A DNA stretch of 64,000 nucleotides from Sphingomonas sp. H160509 (GCF_024124765.2 NZ_JAMXSR020000002.1:1015001-1079000); one strand, 5' to 3'; numbered from the stretch's first letter, positions 18,823 through 29,530 are shown. Notes: a model not told the origin generated them from the letters alone. Numbers and translations are program-made.

Positions 18823-20238
18823 ATGACTATAGCGGCAGAATCCGCGCCCCAAGTGAACCGAGCCCTGATTGCGATGATCGTCATCGTCGCGACCATCGGC
18901 GGGTTCATGTTCGGCTATGACTCGGGCGTCATCAACGGCACGCAGGCGGGGCTCGAGAGCACGTTCGCGCTGTCGTCGCTCGGCACCGGCTTCACCGTCG
19001 GCGCGATCCTGATCGGCTCGTCGGTCGGAGCGTTCATGGCCGGGCGGCTTGCCGACAATCTCGGTCGCCGCAACGTGATGATGATCGCCGCGGTGCTATT
19101 CATCGTCAGCGCACTCGCTGCGGGTGCGGCAACGTCGGCGACGATGTTCGTGCTCGCCCGCATCGTCGGCGGTCTCGGCATCGGCGCCGCCAGCGTGCTC
19201 GCGCCGGTCTACATCTCCGAAGTCGTCCCTGCGAACGTCCGCGGCCGGCTTTCGAGCGTGCAGCAGATCATGATCATCACCGGCCTGACCGGCGCGTTCG
19301 TCGCTAACTGGTATCTCGCCCGCATCGCCGGGTCCTCGACCGCGTTGTTCTGGCTCGACTATCCGGCATGGCGCTGGATGTTCTGGATGCAGGTCATACC
19401 CGCCGCGATCTATCTCGCGACGCTGTTCCTGATCCCCGAAAGCCCGCGCTTCCTGGTGCTCAAGGGACGCTACGACGAGGCGCAGGTCGTTCTCACGCGC
19501 CTGTTTGGTGCCGCCGAGGCGACGCGCAAGGTCGCCGAGATCCGCGGCTCGCTGTCAGTCGATGCGCATCGCCCCAAGCTGTCCGACCTGATCGACAAGG
19601 CGAGCGGCAAGATCCGCCCGATCGTCTGGACCGGCATCGGCCTCGCGATCTTCCAGCAGTTCGTCGGCATCAACATCGTGTTCTATTATGGCTCGGTGCT
19701 GTGGCAGTCGGTTGGCTTTAGCGAGAGCGACGCGCTGCTCATCAACATCCTGTCAGGCTCGCTGTCGATCATCGCCTGCCTGCTCACCGTCGCGCTGGTC
19801 GACAAGGTCGGGCGCAAGCCGCTCCTGCTGATCGGTTCGGCCGGCATGACCGTCGCGCTGGCGATCGTCGCGATCTGCTTCGCCAGCGGCGCGATCGTCG
19901 AGGGTTCGCTGCACCTGTCGGATCGCAACGGCTTGATCGCACTGATCGCCGCCAATGCGTATGTCGTGTTCTTCAACCTGAGCTGGGGCCCGATCATGTG
20001 GGTGATGCTTGGCGAGATGTTCCCGACGCAGATCCGTGGTTCGGGTTTGGCGGTCGCGGGCTTTGCGCAGTGGTTCGCCAACTTCGCGATCTCGGTGAGC
20101 TTCCCCACGATGGCGATCTCGCTCGGCCTGTCGCTCACCTACGGCTTCTACGCCCTGTCCGCGTTCGTCTCGTTCTTCTTCGTCTGGAAGATGGTTTCGG
20201 AAACCCGCGGCCGCGAGCTGGAAGATATGGTGGGGTGA
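18823..20238 (+). CDS. Sugar porter, MFS superfamily, probable D-xylose/H+ symporter
   Basis: 471 aa, with 12 membrane segments by hydrophobicity. Sugar-porter signatures: GRLADNLGRRN (loop 2-3), PESPRFL after helix 6, QQFVGIN in helix 7, DKVGRKPLLLIGS (loop 8-9) and ETRGRELE at the C-terminus. Start ATG 18823 has GGAGAGGA upstream. It follows xylC by 72 bases and is most likely the xylose importer of this cluster; the substrate is inferred from context. It ends facing xylD. Confidence 0.9.
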   Translation: MTIAAESAPQVNRALIAMIVIVATIGGFMFGYDSGVINGTQAGLESTFALSSLGTGFTVGAILIGSSVGAFMAGRLADNLGRRNVMMIAAVLFIVSALAAGAATSATMFVLARIVGGLGIGAASVLAPVYISEVVPANVRGRLSSVQQIMIITGLTGAFVANWYLARIAGSSTALFWLDYPAWRWMFWMQVIPAAIYLATLFLIPESPRFLVLKGRYDEAQVVLTRLFGAAEATRKVAEIRGSLSVDAHRPKLSDLIDKASGKIRPIVWTGIGLAIFQQFVGINIVFYYGSVLWQSVGFSESDALLINILSGSLSIIACLLTVALVDKVGRKPLLLIGSAGMTVALAIVAICFASGAIVEGSLHLSDRNGLIALIAANAYVVFFNLSWGPIMWVMLGEMFPTQIRGSGLAVAGFAQWFANFAISVSFPTMAISLGLSLTYGFYALSAFVSFFFVWKMVSETRGRELEDMVG

Positions 20239-20352
20239 AGCCGAGTACCGGACCGCGGCTTGGGTTGCGGTCCGGGTAGGTACGGGTCATCTCGGGGTTC
20301 GACTTAGCGTGGTCGTGTCAGACCGCCATTGTCCTTCCCACGATAGCACTAT

Positions 20353-20449
20353 CCCGGCGGAGGCCGGGGCCCAGTTGGCGAGGCCGAGATAACGGCACGC
20401 CTTCCTCCGTTAGCAACGTCCCCCAACTGGGCCCCGGCCTTCGCCGGGG
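20353..20449. repeat. Palindromic element, family A (copy 1)
   Basis: Outer arms CCCGGCGGAGGCCGGGGCCC and the reverse-complement GGGCCCCGGCCTTCGCCGGG enclose about 55 bases, with inner CAGTTGG / CCAACTG arms. It lies in the 426-base gene-free stretch 20239-20664 between the convergent sugar porter and xylD. Other copies are at 25731, 29278 (half) and 62521. Confidence 0.85.
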
Positions 20450-20541
20450 AGGTGCTTTTGAAGGACGACTTCGGTTCATAATACCGCGTTTTTTTAGCCG
20501 CTTAACCGCCTCCCTCGGTCACTCCAGCGGGCGCGCGAAAC

Positions 20542-20588
20542 CATATTGGCTGACCCTTGCGCATTTATTGCAAAGGTCAGCCAGTATG
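20542..20588. terminator. Strong hairpin between convergent genes
   Basis: A 19-bp stem with one C-A mismatch and one G-T pair: CATATTGGCTGACC-c-TTGC, a nine-base loop GCATTTATT, then GCAA-a-GGTCAGCCAGTATG. It is in the junction of the sugar porter (+) and xylD (-). It has no long T tract, so a two-way terminator or mRNA-end stabiliser is inferred rather than shown. Confidence 0.5.
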
Positions 20589-20664
20589 CATTTTCGACGC
20601 TGAAGATGATCAGTCGCGTAAAGATGGGGGCGGGACACCGAGCCCCGCCCTCAGGCCTCACGCC

Positions 20665-22445
20665 TCAGTGATTATGCCGAGGCGTCTTCGCCGAAATTCC
20701 GCGATACTTCACCGCGAAATCGAGCACGCCGCCCTCGGCAAGCTGCCCGGTCTTCTCGCGGTATAGTTCCTCCCACGGCGTATTGCTCTCGGGTACCGGC
20801 GGCAGCCCCTCGCCCTTGCGTCGCGCGATCTCGTCGGGCTCGACCAGCGCATCGCACCTACCTGCAATCAAATCGATTCGTACTACATCGCCCGTCCGGA
20901 TCCACGACAAGCCGCCGCCGACCGCGCTCTCGGGCGACACGTTCAGGATCGACGGACTGTCCGACGTCCCAGACTGCCGCCCGTCGCCAAGCGTCGGCAG
21001 CGCCAGCACGCCGCGCTGGATCAGCGCGTCGGGCGGCTGCATGTTGACGACTTCCGCCGAGCCCGGCCAACCGATCGGCCCCGCCCCGCGGATCACCAGG
21101 ATGCAGCCCCTCGTCGATGTCGAGCGCAGGATCGTTGATCCGGTGGTGATAATCGTCTGAACCCTCGAACACGATCGCCCGCGCCTCGAACCGATCTTCC
21201 GCGCCTGGCGTCGAGAGATAGCGCGCGCGGAACGCCGGCGAGATCACCGAGGTCTTCATGATCCCGAAATCGAACAGATTGCCCTTCAGCACCAGGAAGC
21301 CGGCGCGCTCCATCATCGGCGCGTCGAACGGCTTGATCATCTCGCGATCGCGCGTCTCGCGGCCAGCGATGTTCTCGCCGATCGACCGCCCCGTGACGGT
21401 CAGGCAGCTCGTGTCGAGCTTACCGCCTGCGATCAGTTCGTGAAGCACCGCCGGCACACCGCCCGCCCGGTGGAAGCGCTCGCCGAGATACTTGCCCGCC
21501 GGCTGCATGTTGACCAGCAACGGCAGGTCATAGCCGTGATCCGACCAGTCCTCCGGATACAGCGTCACGCCGGCATGCTGCGCCATCGCCATGATGTGCG
21601 GCTGCGCGTTGCTCGACCCGCCGATCGCGCTGACCACGCGGATCGCGTTGAGGAAGCTGTCGCGCGTGAGGATCTTCGAGGGGCGCAAATCCTCATAGGC
21701 CATCTCGACGATCCGCCGTCCGGTCTCGTACGCCATCTGCCCGCGCTCGCGGTACGGCGCGGGAATCGCCGCGCAACCCGTCAACGACAGCCCGAGCGCC
21801 TCGGCGACCGCGTTCATCGTCGAGGCCGTGCCCATCGTGTTGCAATGCCCGGCGGACGGCGCACTGTCGGTGGCGCGGTTGAGGAATTCTTCCTCGTCGA
21901 TCTCGCCCGCGGCCAGCTTGCGCCGGCTGCGCCAGATCACCGTTCCCGATCCGACCAGCTCGCCGTCATGCCAGCCGTCGAGCATCGGCCCGCCCGACAG
22001 CACGATGGCGGGGATATCGACGGTCGACGCGGCCATGATGCCCGACGGCGTGGTCTTGTCGCACCCGGTCGTGAGAACGACGGCATCGATCGGATAACCG
22101 TACAGCGTCTCGACCAGACCGAGATAGGCGAGGTTACGATCGAGCGCCGCAGTCGGCCGCCGGCAATTCTCGAAGATCGGATGGACCGGAAACTCCATCG
22201 TAATGCCGCCTGCGTCACGAATGCCGTCGCGCGTTCGCTTGGCGAGTTCCAGATGGATGCGGTTGCACGGCGAAAGGTCGCTGCCCGACTGCGCGATGCC
22301 GATGATCGGCCTTCCCGAGCGCAACTCCGCCGGGGTCAGCCCGTAATTCATGAAGCGTTCGAGATAGAGCGCGGTCATGTCCCGAGCGGGCGGGATCGGC
22401 GAACCAGTCGCGCGATCGGAACGGCTTCACCGGTACACGGTCCAC
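20665..22445 (-). CDS. xylD: D-xylonate dehydratase, IlvD/Edd family (two frameshifts)
   Basis: About 593 aa corrected. [Fe-S] dehydratase turning D-xylonate into 2-keto-3-deoxy-xylonate. The GTG at 22445 has an AGGAG upstream and gives FRSRDWF, the XylD N-terminus; extra base in 22381-22383 breaks at PARSDMTALYLERF. Family motifs follow: CNRIHLEL and VVLTTGCDKTTPSG (cluster cysteines), SAPSAGHCNTMGTASTMNA, NMQPAGKYLGERFHRAGG. A second extra base in the C4 run 21107-21110 (after DIDEG) is corrected to give CILVIRGAGPIGWPGSAEVVNM. The C-terminus KTPRHNH matches Caulobacter XylD. Confidence 0.93.
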
Positions 22446-22478
22446 TGCAAACTCTCCTGAACGCGGTCGATTATCTCA

Positions 22479-22492
22479 TGGGAGCGCTACCG
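22479..22492. promoter_or_regulatory. Candidate LacI-type operator 3 (upstream of xylD)
   Basis: Sequence TGGGAGCGCTACCG, an 8-bp core GAGCGCTAC inside a 14-bp imperfect palindrome. It is 34 bases upstream of the xylD start, between xylD and the 3' end of the regulator gene, so xylD could have its own regulated promoter in the 81-base gap. Confidence 0.5.
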
Positions 22493-22526
22493 CGACGGTC
22501 GTCGGTCGGTCAAGCGCCAGTCGATG

Positions 22527-23619
22527 CTATGCGTGAACGCGCGATGGTGGTCGGCGGCGCGGCGCGGCATCTGACTGACGGCGCACCAGCGTATAATCGA
22601 GCACGACGTGGCCGTTCGCATCCTTGCCGCCGCTGCGACGATTGAAGATCGCCGAGACGAGCAGTTCGACCGCCGCGCGCGACATGTCGGCGATCGGCTG
22701 GTGGATCGTCGTCAGTTCGGGCCAGATCGTCGTCGCGAGCGCGCTGTCGTCGAACCCGCACACCGTCAGGTCGCCCGGTACGTCCAGACCGCGGCGATGC
22801 GCGACCGCGACGGTCGCCGCCGCCATGTCGTCGTTGCTGGCGAAGATCGCGGTGGGCGCATCCTTCGCGTCGAGCAATTGCTCGGCACCGTCGAGACCGG
22901 AGCGATAGGTAAACAGGCCGCCCACCACCAGCGACTCATCCGGCGCCAGACCGGCATCAGCGATCGCCGCGAGATACCCCTCGTGACGAAGCCGGCTCGC
23001 GGTCTGGTTCGGGTTGCCGATAATGAATCCGATTCGCGAATGACCAAGTTTAACAAGGTGTTCGGTCATCGCGCGGGCCGCTTCGAAATCGTCGATCGTG
23101 ACCGCTGCCGATCCTTCCGGTGGGGAACCGGTCGCGACGACCACGGTCGGCACGCCGGCCTCCGTCAGCACGTCGAGCACCGCGCGCGAATCGCACAGCG
23201 GCGGCGGCAGGATGACGCCGTCGATCCCGCTTTCGATCATGTGCCGCGCAACCTCGATCTCATGGTCGCCGATGTCGCATTTCTCGACGATCAACTGCAC
23301 GTCGCTGCGGCTCGCCTGTTCCAAGCTGCCGACCAGGAATTCGCTCAGATACGCCGCGCTCGGATTGCTGTAGAGTAGGCCGATCCGCATCTGCCCACCA
23401 CCGGCCAGGCTGCGCGCGGCGCGGTTGGGCGCGTATCGGAGCGTATCGATCGCGACGTTGACGGCCTCGCGTGTCGCCTCCCTGACCTTCGCTTCCCCCG
23501 TTGATGACGCGCGAGACTGTCATCGGTGAGACGCCTGCGAGAACCGCGACGTCGGAAATGGTGGGTGCGCCGCTTCTGCGGCCCGAAGTGTTGCGCGGCT
23601 TGCGCGTGGCGAGGCTCAT
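22527..23619 (-). CDS. LacI-family transcription regulator of the xylose cluster (one frameshift)
   Basis: About 363 aa corrected from the ATG at 23619. The N-terminal HTH is typical (TISDVAVLAGVSPMTVSRVING), then a periplasmic-binding-like sensor domain with RIGLLYSNPSAAYLSEF, GIDGVILPPP, IGFIIGNP, IFASNDDMAAA and VCGFDDSALATTIWPELTT. An extra base in the C5 run 23495-23499 breaks the frame right after the HTH; corrected, it reads NGEAKVREATREAVN. Position between xylD and xylA suggests it is the XylR repressor released by xylose or a pathway sugar acid, an inference from context and from the candidate operators. Confidence 0.88.
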
Positions 23620-23721
23620 GCCCCGCTTTTTAGCAGGTGATTGCAATATTATCAGCATGTAATCTGAGTTACCGTGGTCGTATACTCAGAGAACATCGCG
23701 CCGTGGCCGTTCGCTCTTGCG

Positions 23722-23735
23722 TGTTATCGCTCCCA
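23722..23735. promoter_or_regulatory. Candidate LacI-type operator 4 (regulator/xylA divergent region)
   Basis: Sequence TGTTATCGCTCCCA, related to the sites at 15678, 15869 and 22479. It is in the 417-base gene-free region 23620-24036 between the divergent regulator and xylA, about 100 bases upstream of the regulator start. Apart from this site I see no gene, tRNA or repeat in that region. Confidence 0.5.
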
Positions 23736-24036
23736 AGATTAGTCGGACAATCGGGTTTTGCCTTACCGGGCAGTAAGCACACAGGGGGACGGACGGGGAG
23801 TGTGCGTGCGATACGATCTGATCCGTACACTCTACCCCAAGCCATGGCCTCGGTGTCACATTGCCGTCCGCGACTGCTGCTACGCACTGGAACATGGTTC
23901 GCCTTCGCACCACATTGGAGCAGGTAGCCGAGAGTGATAGCGCGACCTTTGTGGCCTCGGCGCATCTTGGCCGACGATTTCCCGGCGCACCGCCGTTCCG
24001 GTCGGTGCGTCCCTCGATTTGATTTGGAGAACTGAC

Positions 24037-25590
24037 ATGGACGGTACCTTCCCGATCGGCGCGCGCGCCGTAGACAGCGACGTCACCTTCCTCGCGATCG
24101 ACCCGTCGACCGATGCAAAGATCGAGCCCGCCTTTGCCGTTTCGAGCGAGGAAGACGTCGCGGAAGCCTGCAAGCTCGCCGAAGCAGCGTTCGATACTTT
24201 CCGCGAAACCGATCCCGAAACGCGTGCAAAATTCCTCGAGACGATCGCCGACGAGATCGAGGCGATCCACGAGCCGCTGGTCGCCCGTGCGATCCAGGAA
24301 AGCGGCCTGCCCCGCCCACGCCTCGAAGGCGAGCGCGGCCGTACCACCGGCCAGCTGCGCCTGTTCGCCAAGCATCTCCGCGCCGGCACCTGGGCCTCGG
24401 TCATCATCGACGAAGCACAGCCCGATCGTAAGCCCGCTCCCCGCGCGGACCTGCGCCAGCGCCGCATCGCGGTCGGCCCGGTCGCGGTGTTCGGTGCGTC
24501 GAACTTCCCGCTCGCCTTCTCGGTCGCGGGCGGCGACACCGCCTCCGCACTCGCCGCCGGTTGCCCGGTCGTGGTCAAGGGCCACCCCGCGCACCCCGGC
24601 ACGTCGGTGATGGTCGGCAAGGCGATTCAGGCCGCGGTCGCCAAGTGCGGCCTGCCCGAAGGCGTTTTCTCGCTGGTCCAGGGTCCGGCGAACGAACTCG
24701 GTGCGGCGCTCGTCAAGGACGCGCGCATCAAGGCGGTCGGCTTCACCGGCTCGCGCGGCGGTGGCTTGGCCCTGGTGGCACTCGCCGCAGCCCGCCCCGA
24801 GCCGATCCCGGTCTATGCCGAAATGAGCAGCGTCAACCCGGTGATCCTGTTCCCCGCGGCCCTTGCGGCGCGCGGTGAAGCGCTTGGCAAGGCCTATGTC
24901 GGCTCGCTGACGATGGGCTCGGGCCAGTTCTGCACCAACCCCGGCATCGTTATCGCGGTCGACGGTCCTGACCTCGACACCTTCGTCGAAGCCGCCTCCG
25001 CTGCGCTTGGCGAGGCCGCGCCGCAGGTAATGCTGACCCCCGGCATCCACGCCAGCTACGACAAGGGCGTCGCCGCGCTTGCCGGTCACGACGCGGTCGA
25101 GACGCTCGCTCGCGGCACCGAAGCCGAAGGCGCAAACCGCGGTCGTGCGGCGTTGTTCTCGACCACCGGGAAGGCGTTCGTTGCCGACGCTGCGCTGTCG
25201 CATGAAGTGTTCGGGGCTGCCTCGATCATCGTCCGCTGCGCCGACCTCGCCGAGGTCCGTCAGGTTCTCGAACAGGTCGAGGGTCAGCTGACGATCACCC
25301 TGCAGATCGACGAAGGTGATTATGCCGACGCTGCGACGCTGGTGCCGGTGCTTGAGCGGAAGGCCGGTCGCATTCTCGCGAACGGCTGGCCGACCGGCGT
25401 CGAGGTTGCTCCTGCGATGGTGCATGGCGGGCCTTTCCCCGCGACGTCGGACCCGCGCACGACTTCGGTCGGTACCGCGGCGATCGAGCGCTTCCTGCGC
25501 CCGGTCTGCTACCAGGACCTGCCGGATGCGTTGCTGCCGAAGGCGGTCAAGCACGACAACCCGCTGGGCTTGCCACGCACTGAGGGCTGA
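24037..25590 (+). CDS. xylA: Alpha-ketoglutarate semialdehyde (2,5-dioxovalerate) dehydrogenase
   Basis: 517 aa from the ATG at 24037 (GGAGAAC six to ten bases before). ALDH superfamily enzyme giving alpha-ketoglutarate, the last Weimberg step. Seen: [22 protein letters not shown], the NAD-binding GFTGSRGGG, the catalytic Glu in AEMSSVNPV, and the active Cys in [10 protein letters not shown]. The alignment with the KGSADH group ([25 protein letters not shown]) is good. It is divergent from the regulator. The gene name follows Caulobacter usage and should not be confused with xylose isomerase. Confidence 0.93.
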   Translation: MDGTFPIGARAVDSDVTFLAIDPSTDAKIEPAFAVSSEEDVAEACKLAEAAFDTFRETDPETRAKFLETIADEIEAIHEPLVARAIQESGLPRPRLEGERGRTTGQLRLFAKHLRAGTWASVIIDEAQPDRKPAPRADLRQRRIAVGPVAVFGASNFPLAFSVAGGDTASALAAGCPVVVKGHPAHPGTSVMVGKAIQAAVAKCGLPEGVFSLVQGPANELGAALVKDARIKAVGFTGSRGGGLALVALAAARPEPIPVYAEMSSVNPVILFPAALAARGEALGKAYVGSLTMGSGQFCTNPGIVIAVDGPDLDTFVEAASAALGEAAPQVMLTPGIHASYDKGVAALAGHDAVETLARGTEAEGANRGRAALFSTTGKAFVADAALSHEVFGAASIIVRCADLAEVRQVLEQVEGQLTITLQIDEGDYADAATLVPVLERKAGRILANGWPTGVEVAPAMVHGGPFPATSDPRTTSVGTAAIERFLRPVCYQDLPDALLPKAVKHDNPLGLPRTEG

Positions 25591-25646
25591 TCGACTCGAG
25601 AGTACGAGGGGAGGTGGCGCCATCGCAGGGCGGCCCCCCTCTTCCT

Positions 25647-25702
25647 TGTTCTCCCGCGAAGGCGGGAGCCCAGTCTGAGTCCCCGCCTTCGCGGGGAAAC
25701 AG
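25647..25702. repeat. Palindromic element, family B (copy 2)
   Basis: Short copy (56 bp): TGTTCTCCCGCGAAGGCGGGAGCCCAG, then a mirror half ending GCGGGGAAACA. It sits 57 bases after xylA and may end its transcript. The gene-free region 25591-25908 holds this element and the family A copy at 25731, and nothing else that I see. Confidence 0.8.
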
Positions 25703-25730
25703 GGTTGAGTTCGGCTACCCCTCACCGGCA

Positions 25731-25834
25731 CCACCCCGGCGAAGGCCGGGGCCCAATTGGGTGAAGTTGTCAATTTAGCGTCACCCTTCGTTACTGCGAC
25801 CTTTCCAATTGGGCCCCGGCCTTCGCCGGGGTGG
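25731..25834. repeat. Palindromic element, family A (copy 2)
   Basis: Outer arms CCACCCCGGCGAAGGCCGGG and CCCGGCCTTCGCCGGGGTGG are perfect reverse complements over more than 30 bases, including GCCCAATTGGG. The internal part TTACTGCGACCTTTCC is shared with the copy at 62521, so the whole unit, not only the arms, is conserved. Confidence 0.85.
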
Positions 25835-25908
25835 TATGAGGGAGGGGCAGAGCTTCCCAAACACCCCTAATCATTGACACGCGCGCGCCGCATACCCACT
25901 AGTCCGGC

Positions 25909-28900
25909 ATGACAACGCCTGACTCGTCGCGCACCATTTCCCTGCCCGCAGACCTCGGCAGCTATATCGACGAATTGACCGGCGGAGGGCATGGCGACGC
26001 CGCCGCCATCGTCCGCACCGCGCTCCAACAGATGCGCGACCGCGACGCTGCCTCGGCCGCACCAGCGGAAATCCTGATCGGCGGCGGCGAATGCGGGATG
26101 CTCGTCCGCCAGCGCGATTGGAGCGCGACCTCGCTCGGCCCGATCGACTCGTGGCCCGCCGAACTCCGCGTCACGCTCGCCAACATCCTCAACTCGCCCG
26201 TCGCCAAGGTCGTGATGTGGGGGCCCGAGCACATCATGCTCTACAACGACAGCTACCGCGCCGTCGCAGGAGACCGCCACCCCGCCGCACTTGGCAGCCC
26301 GGTCGCGACCGCGTTCCCCGAGGTGTGGGACTGGAACCGCGCGGTCCTCGAAGCAGGCTTCCGCGGCGAGACCGTCGCCTACCGTGACCAGCCGATCCTG
26401 TTCCAGCGCCCCGAAGGCCTCGAGACGCTAACGCTCGACCTGTTCTATACGCCCGTCTATTGCGCCGGTGGCACAGTCGGCGGCGTCCTGTGCACGATGG
26501 TCGACAATAGCGGCCGCGTCGAAGCCGAGCACCGCCTCGCCGCCAGCGAAGCCGAGTTGCGCCGTGTCACCGACGCCGTGCCGATGCTGATCTCGTACAT
26601 CGACCGCGATCACGTCTACCGCCTCGCCAACGCGCAATATGACGAATGGCTCGGCGTCGCGCCCGAAACGATGATCGGCAAGTCCGTTCGCGACGTGCTC
26701 GGCGACGCGGTTTACCAGGATCGCCGCCCGTCGTTCGAGCGTGCGCTCGCCGGCGAGAGCTTCATCGCGCAGACCGTTTTCCCGCACCGCGACGGCCGTC
26801 CGCGCCGCTCTGAATTCCGCTATGTTCCGCATGTCCAGGCGGACGGCGCGGTCGCCGGTATCTACGTGCTCGGCATCGACGTCGAGGACCGTGCCGAACG
26901 CGAGGCCGCACTCGGCATCAGCAACGGCCGCTTCCGCACCGCGATGGACGCGGTCCACGGCGTGCTCTGGACCAACAGCCCGGACGGCCGGATGATTGGC
27001 GAGCAACCCGGCTGGGCCACGCTCACCGGCCAGTCGATCGACGAATACCAGAATTTCGGCTGGGCCGACGCGATCCACCCCGACGACGTCGCATCGACGA
27101 TCAAGGCGTGGACCGCCGCGGTCCTGAACAAGTCGATGTTCGTGTTCGAACACCGCGTCCGCCGCCATTGCGGGGCATGGCGCACGTTCGCGGTCCGGAG
27201 CCTGCCGATCCTCGACTCAGGCGGCGAAGTCATCGAATGGGTCGGCGTCCACACCGACATCACGCATCAGCGCGCCGCCGAGGCCGCCTTGCGCGAACAG
27301 GCCGAAGCGCTTGCCCGTCAGGTCCGCCACCGCGAGCGCGCCGAGGATCAGCTCCGCCAGCTCAACGAGACGCTGGAGGCGCGCGTCATCGCCGAGATCG
27401 GCGAGCGCCGCGAGGCCGAAGCCAAGCTGGCGCAATCGCAGAAGATGGAGACCGTCGGCAAGCTCACCGGCGGCGTCGCGCACGACTTCAACAATCTGCT
27501 CCAGGTCGTCTCGGGCAATCTCCAGCTGCTCGGCAAGAACCTCGCCGGCAACGAGCGTGCGGAGCGCTGGGTCGCCAACGCGATGGCTGGCGTCACACGC
27601 GGCTCGAAGCTCGCGTCGCAGTTGCTTGCGTTCGGACGTCGCCAGGCGCTCGAGCCCAAGGTCGTCAACGTCACGCGGTTCGTGCGCGGGATGGACGACA
27701 TGCTGCGCCGCGCGATCGGCGAAGGCGTCGAGATCGAGACGGTGGTCGGCGGTGGCCTCTGGAACACGTTCATCGACCCCGCGCAGATCGAGAACGCACT
27801 CCTGAACCTCGCGATCAACGCGCGCGACGCAATGGAGGGCCAGGGCAAGCTCACCATCGAACTCGGCAACGCGCATCTCGACGATGCCTATGCCCGCAGC
27901 CACGAGGAGGTCGAAGCCGGGCAATACGTCCTGCTCGCGGTGTCCGACACCGGCAGCGGCATGAGCCCGGAAATCATCGAGAAGGTGTTCGAACCGTTCT
28001 TCTCGACCAAGAGCGAAGGCAAGGGGGTCGGGTCTCGGCCTGTCGATGGTCTACGGCTTCGTCAAACAGTCCGGCGGCCACGTGAAGATTTATTCTGAGG
28101 TCGGCGAAGGCACCACGATCAAGCTCTATCTGCCGCGCGCGATGGAGAGCGAGGATTTCGAGGTCGTCGCCGATGCAGGGCCAATCTGCGGCGGCACGGA
28201 GACGGTGCTGGTGGTCGAGGATGACGACGAGGTCCGCACCACCGTGGTCGAGCTGCTGACCGACCTCGGCTACAGCGTGCTGAAGTCGGTCGACGCGGCC
28301 AGCGCGCTCAACGTGGTCGAGAGCGGCGTGCCGATCGACATCCTGTTTACTGACGTGGTGATGCCCGGAACGTTGAAAAGCCCCGAACTCGCGCGCAAGG
28401 CGAAGGAACGGCTGCCCAATCTCGTGGTGCTGTTCACATCGGGCTATACCGAGAACTCGATCGTGCACGGCGGCAAGCTCGATGCCGGCGTCGACCTGTT
28501 GTCGAAGCCGTATTCGCGCGAGGCGCTGGCACGGAAATTTCGCGAAGTGCTGGCCAATCGGCAGCGCGGCGACTCGCCTGCTGCCAAGGTCGCGCGCGAT
28601 GCGCGGATCGAGGCGGAGCGACGGCTGGACGCGTCGGCACGGCGCACCGTCCTGTTGGTCGAGGACGACGAGATGATCCGCGCGAACACTGCCGAGATGC
28701 TGCAAGGGGAGTGGCTTCGTGGTGGTCGACGCGGCGAGCGCGGAGGACGCGATGACTGCGCTTCAGACCGTGCCGATCGACGCGCTGGTGACCGACATCA
28801 ACCTCCCCGGCGTGTCGGGACCGGACTTCGCCCGCACCGCGCGCGCGCTGCGACCGGGTGTGGGGATTGTGTTCGCGAGCGGCGATACCGCGTCGGTCGA

Positions 28901-29033
28901 GGGCGATACGGACGCGATCATGCTGGGGAAGCCGTACGGGCTCGACGCGCTGACGGCGGCGGTGCTGGCATCGCTGGGGGAGACGGCGCTGGTGGAACCG
29001 CTCGCGGCGGACCGGGTGGACTCGGCGGAGTAA
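25909..29033 (+). CDS. Hybrid sensor histidine kinase with N-terminal ParD-like segment and two receiver domains (two frameshifts)
   Basis: About 1040 aa corrected. Residues 1-45 look like a ribbon-helix-helix antitoxin (SRTISLPADLGSYIDELTGG, IVRTALQQMRDRD). Then a PAS-like input domain (50-215), two PAS domains (about 220-455), a coiled coil, HisKA with phospho-His in GGVAHDFNNLLQ (about residue 525), an ATPase domain (630-740) and two receiver domains with FTDVVMP and VTDINLPG. Extra bases at 28030-28032 (restores VGLGLSMVYGFV) and 28706-28709 (restores LQGSGFVVVDAA) are corrected. Soluble, with no membrane segment; partner regulator and signal unknown. Confidence 0.88.
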
Positions 29034-29065
29034 AGCCGGTCGGCGTGACTTACGCGCCAGCCTAA

Positions 29066-29192
29066 CGATCCTCCCCCGCAAGGGGGAGGTGGCGGGCACT
29101 TGCCTGACGGAGGGGGAGGCAGGTGCACCGATGTTGCGTGTTCCTCCCCTCCGTCACTTTCGGCGACACCTCCTCCTGGCGGGGGAGGATCG
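29066..29192. repeat. Palindromic element, family C
   Basis: About 127 bp. Outer arms CGATCCTCCCCCGCaAGG and CCTggCGGGGGAGGATCG pair almost fully; inner CTGACGGAGGGG and CCCCTCCGTCA also pair. It begins 33 bases after the kinase stop, in the 497-base gene-free stretch 29034-29530 between the kinase and convergent aceA. Confidence 0.8.
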
Positions 29193-29277
29193 TGAGACGG
29201 ACGATCGGTCTGCATCCCCCCGTCTTGAGCCGTTGGCAGCCTCAATGGTGGAGTGGGTCGAACCACACCAACTAACC

Positions 29278-29307
29278 ACCCCCGGCGAAGGCCGGGGCCC
29301 AGTTGGG
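29278..29307. repeat. Half copy of palindromic family A
   Basis: Only the left arm is kept (CCCCCGGCGAAGGCCGGGGC followed by CCAGTTGGGG); the right arm is missing, with a decayed CGTAGTTACGCTGACC further on. It looks like an old, truncated copy. Confidence 0.7.
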
Positions 29308-29462
29308 GAACGTTACCAACTGAGGTGGTGCGTAGTTACGCTGACCGTTTCGATCGGCTATTCCGCTGGAAATAGCTTCACATTTCTACACCCGGGTCTT
29401 GCGCCAAACAGGCGCCGCGGCAAAGCCGCGTCGTCGGACGGGGCTCTTGGCCCCGCCGGCCG

Positions 29463-29512
29463 GGCGTGATGCGGTCGCGGCGGAGCTTGCGCTCCGCCTG
29501 CTGCATCACGCC
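29463..29512. terminator. Nested double hairpin before the aceA 3' end
   Basis: Outer arms GGCGTGATGC and GCATCACGCC (10 bp) enclose a second perfect 8-bp hairpin GGCGGAGC-TTGC-GCTCCGCC. Two more small hairpins precede it (GCGGC-aaa-GCCGC and GGGGC-tctt-GGCCCC). It lies 18 bases from the aceA stop, so a two-way terminator for the kinase and aceA is likely. Confidence 0.6.
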
Positions 29513-29530
29513 GCAAATTGATTCATCGTA

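Noticed and set aside
20239..20664. A small gene or RNA in the gap between the sugar porter and xylD
   Set aside because: The gap is accounted for by a palindrome and a hairpin; short frames there lack a ribosome site and family features.
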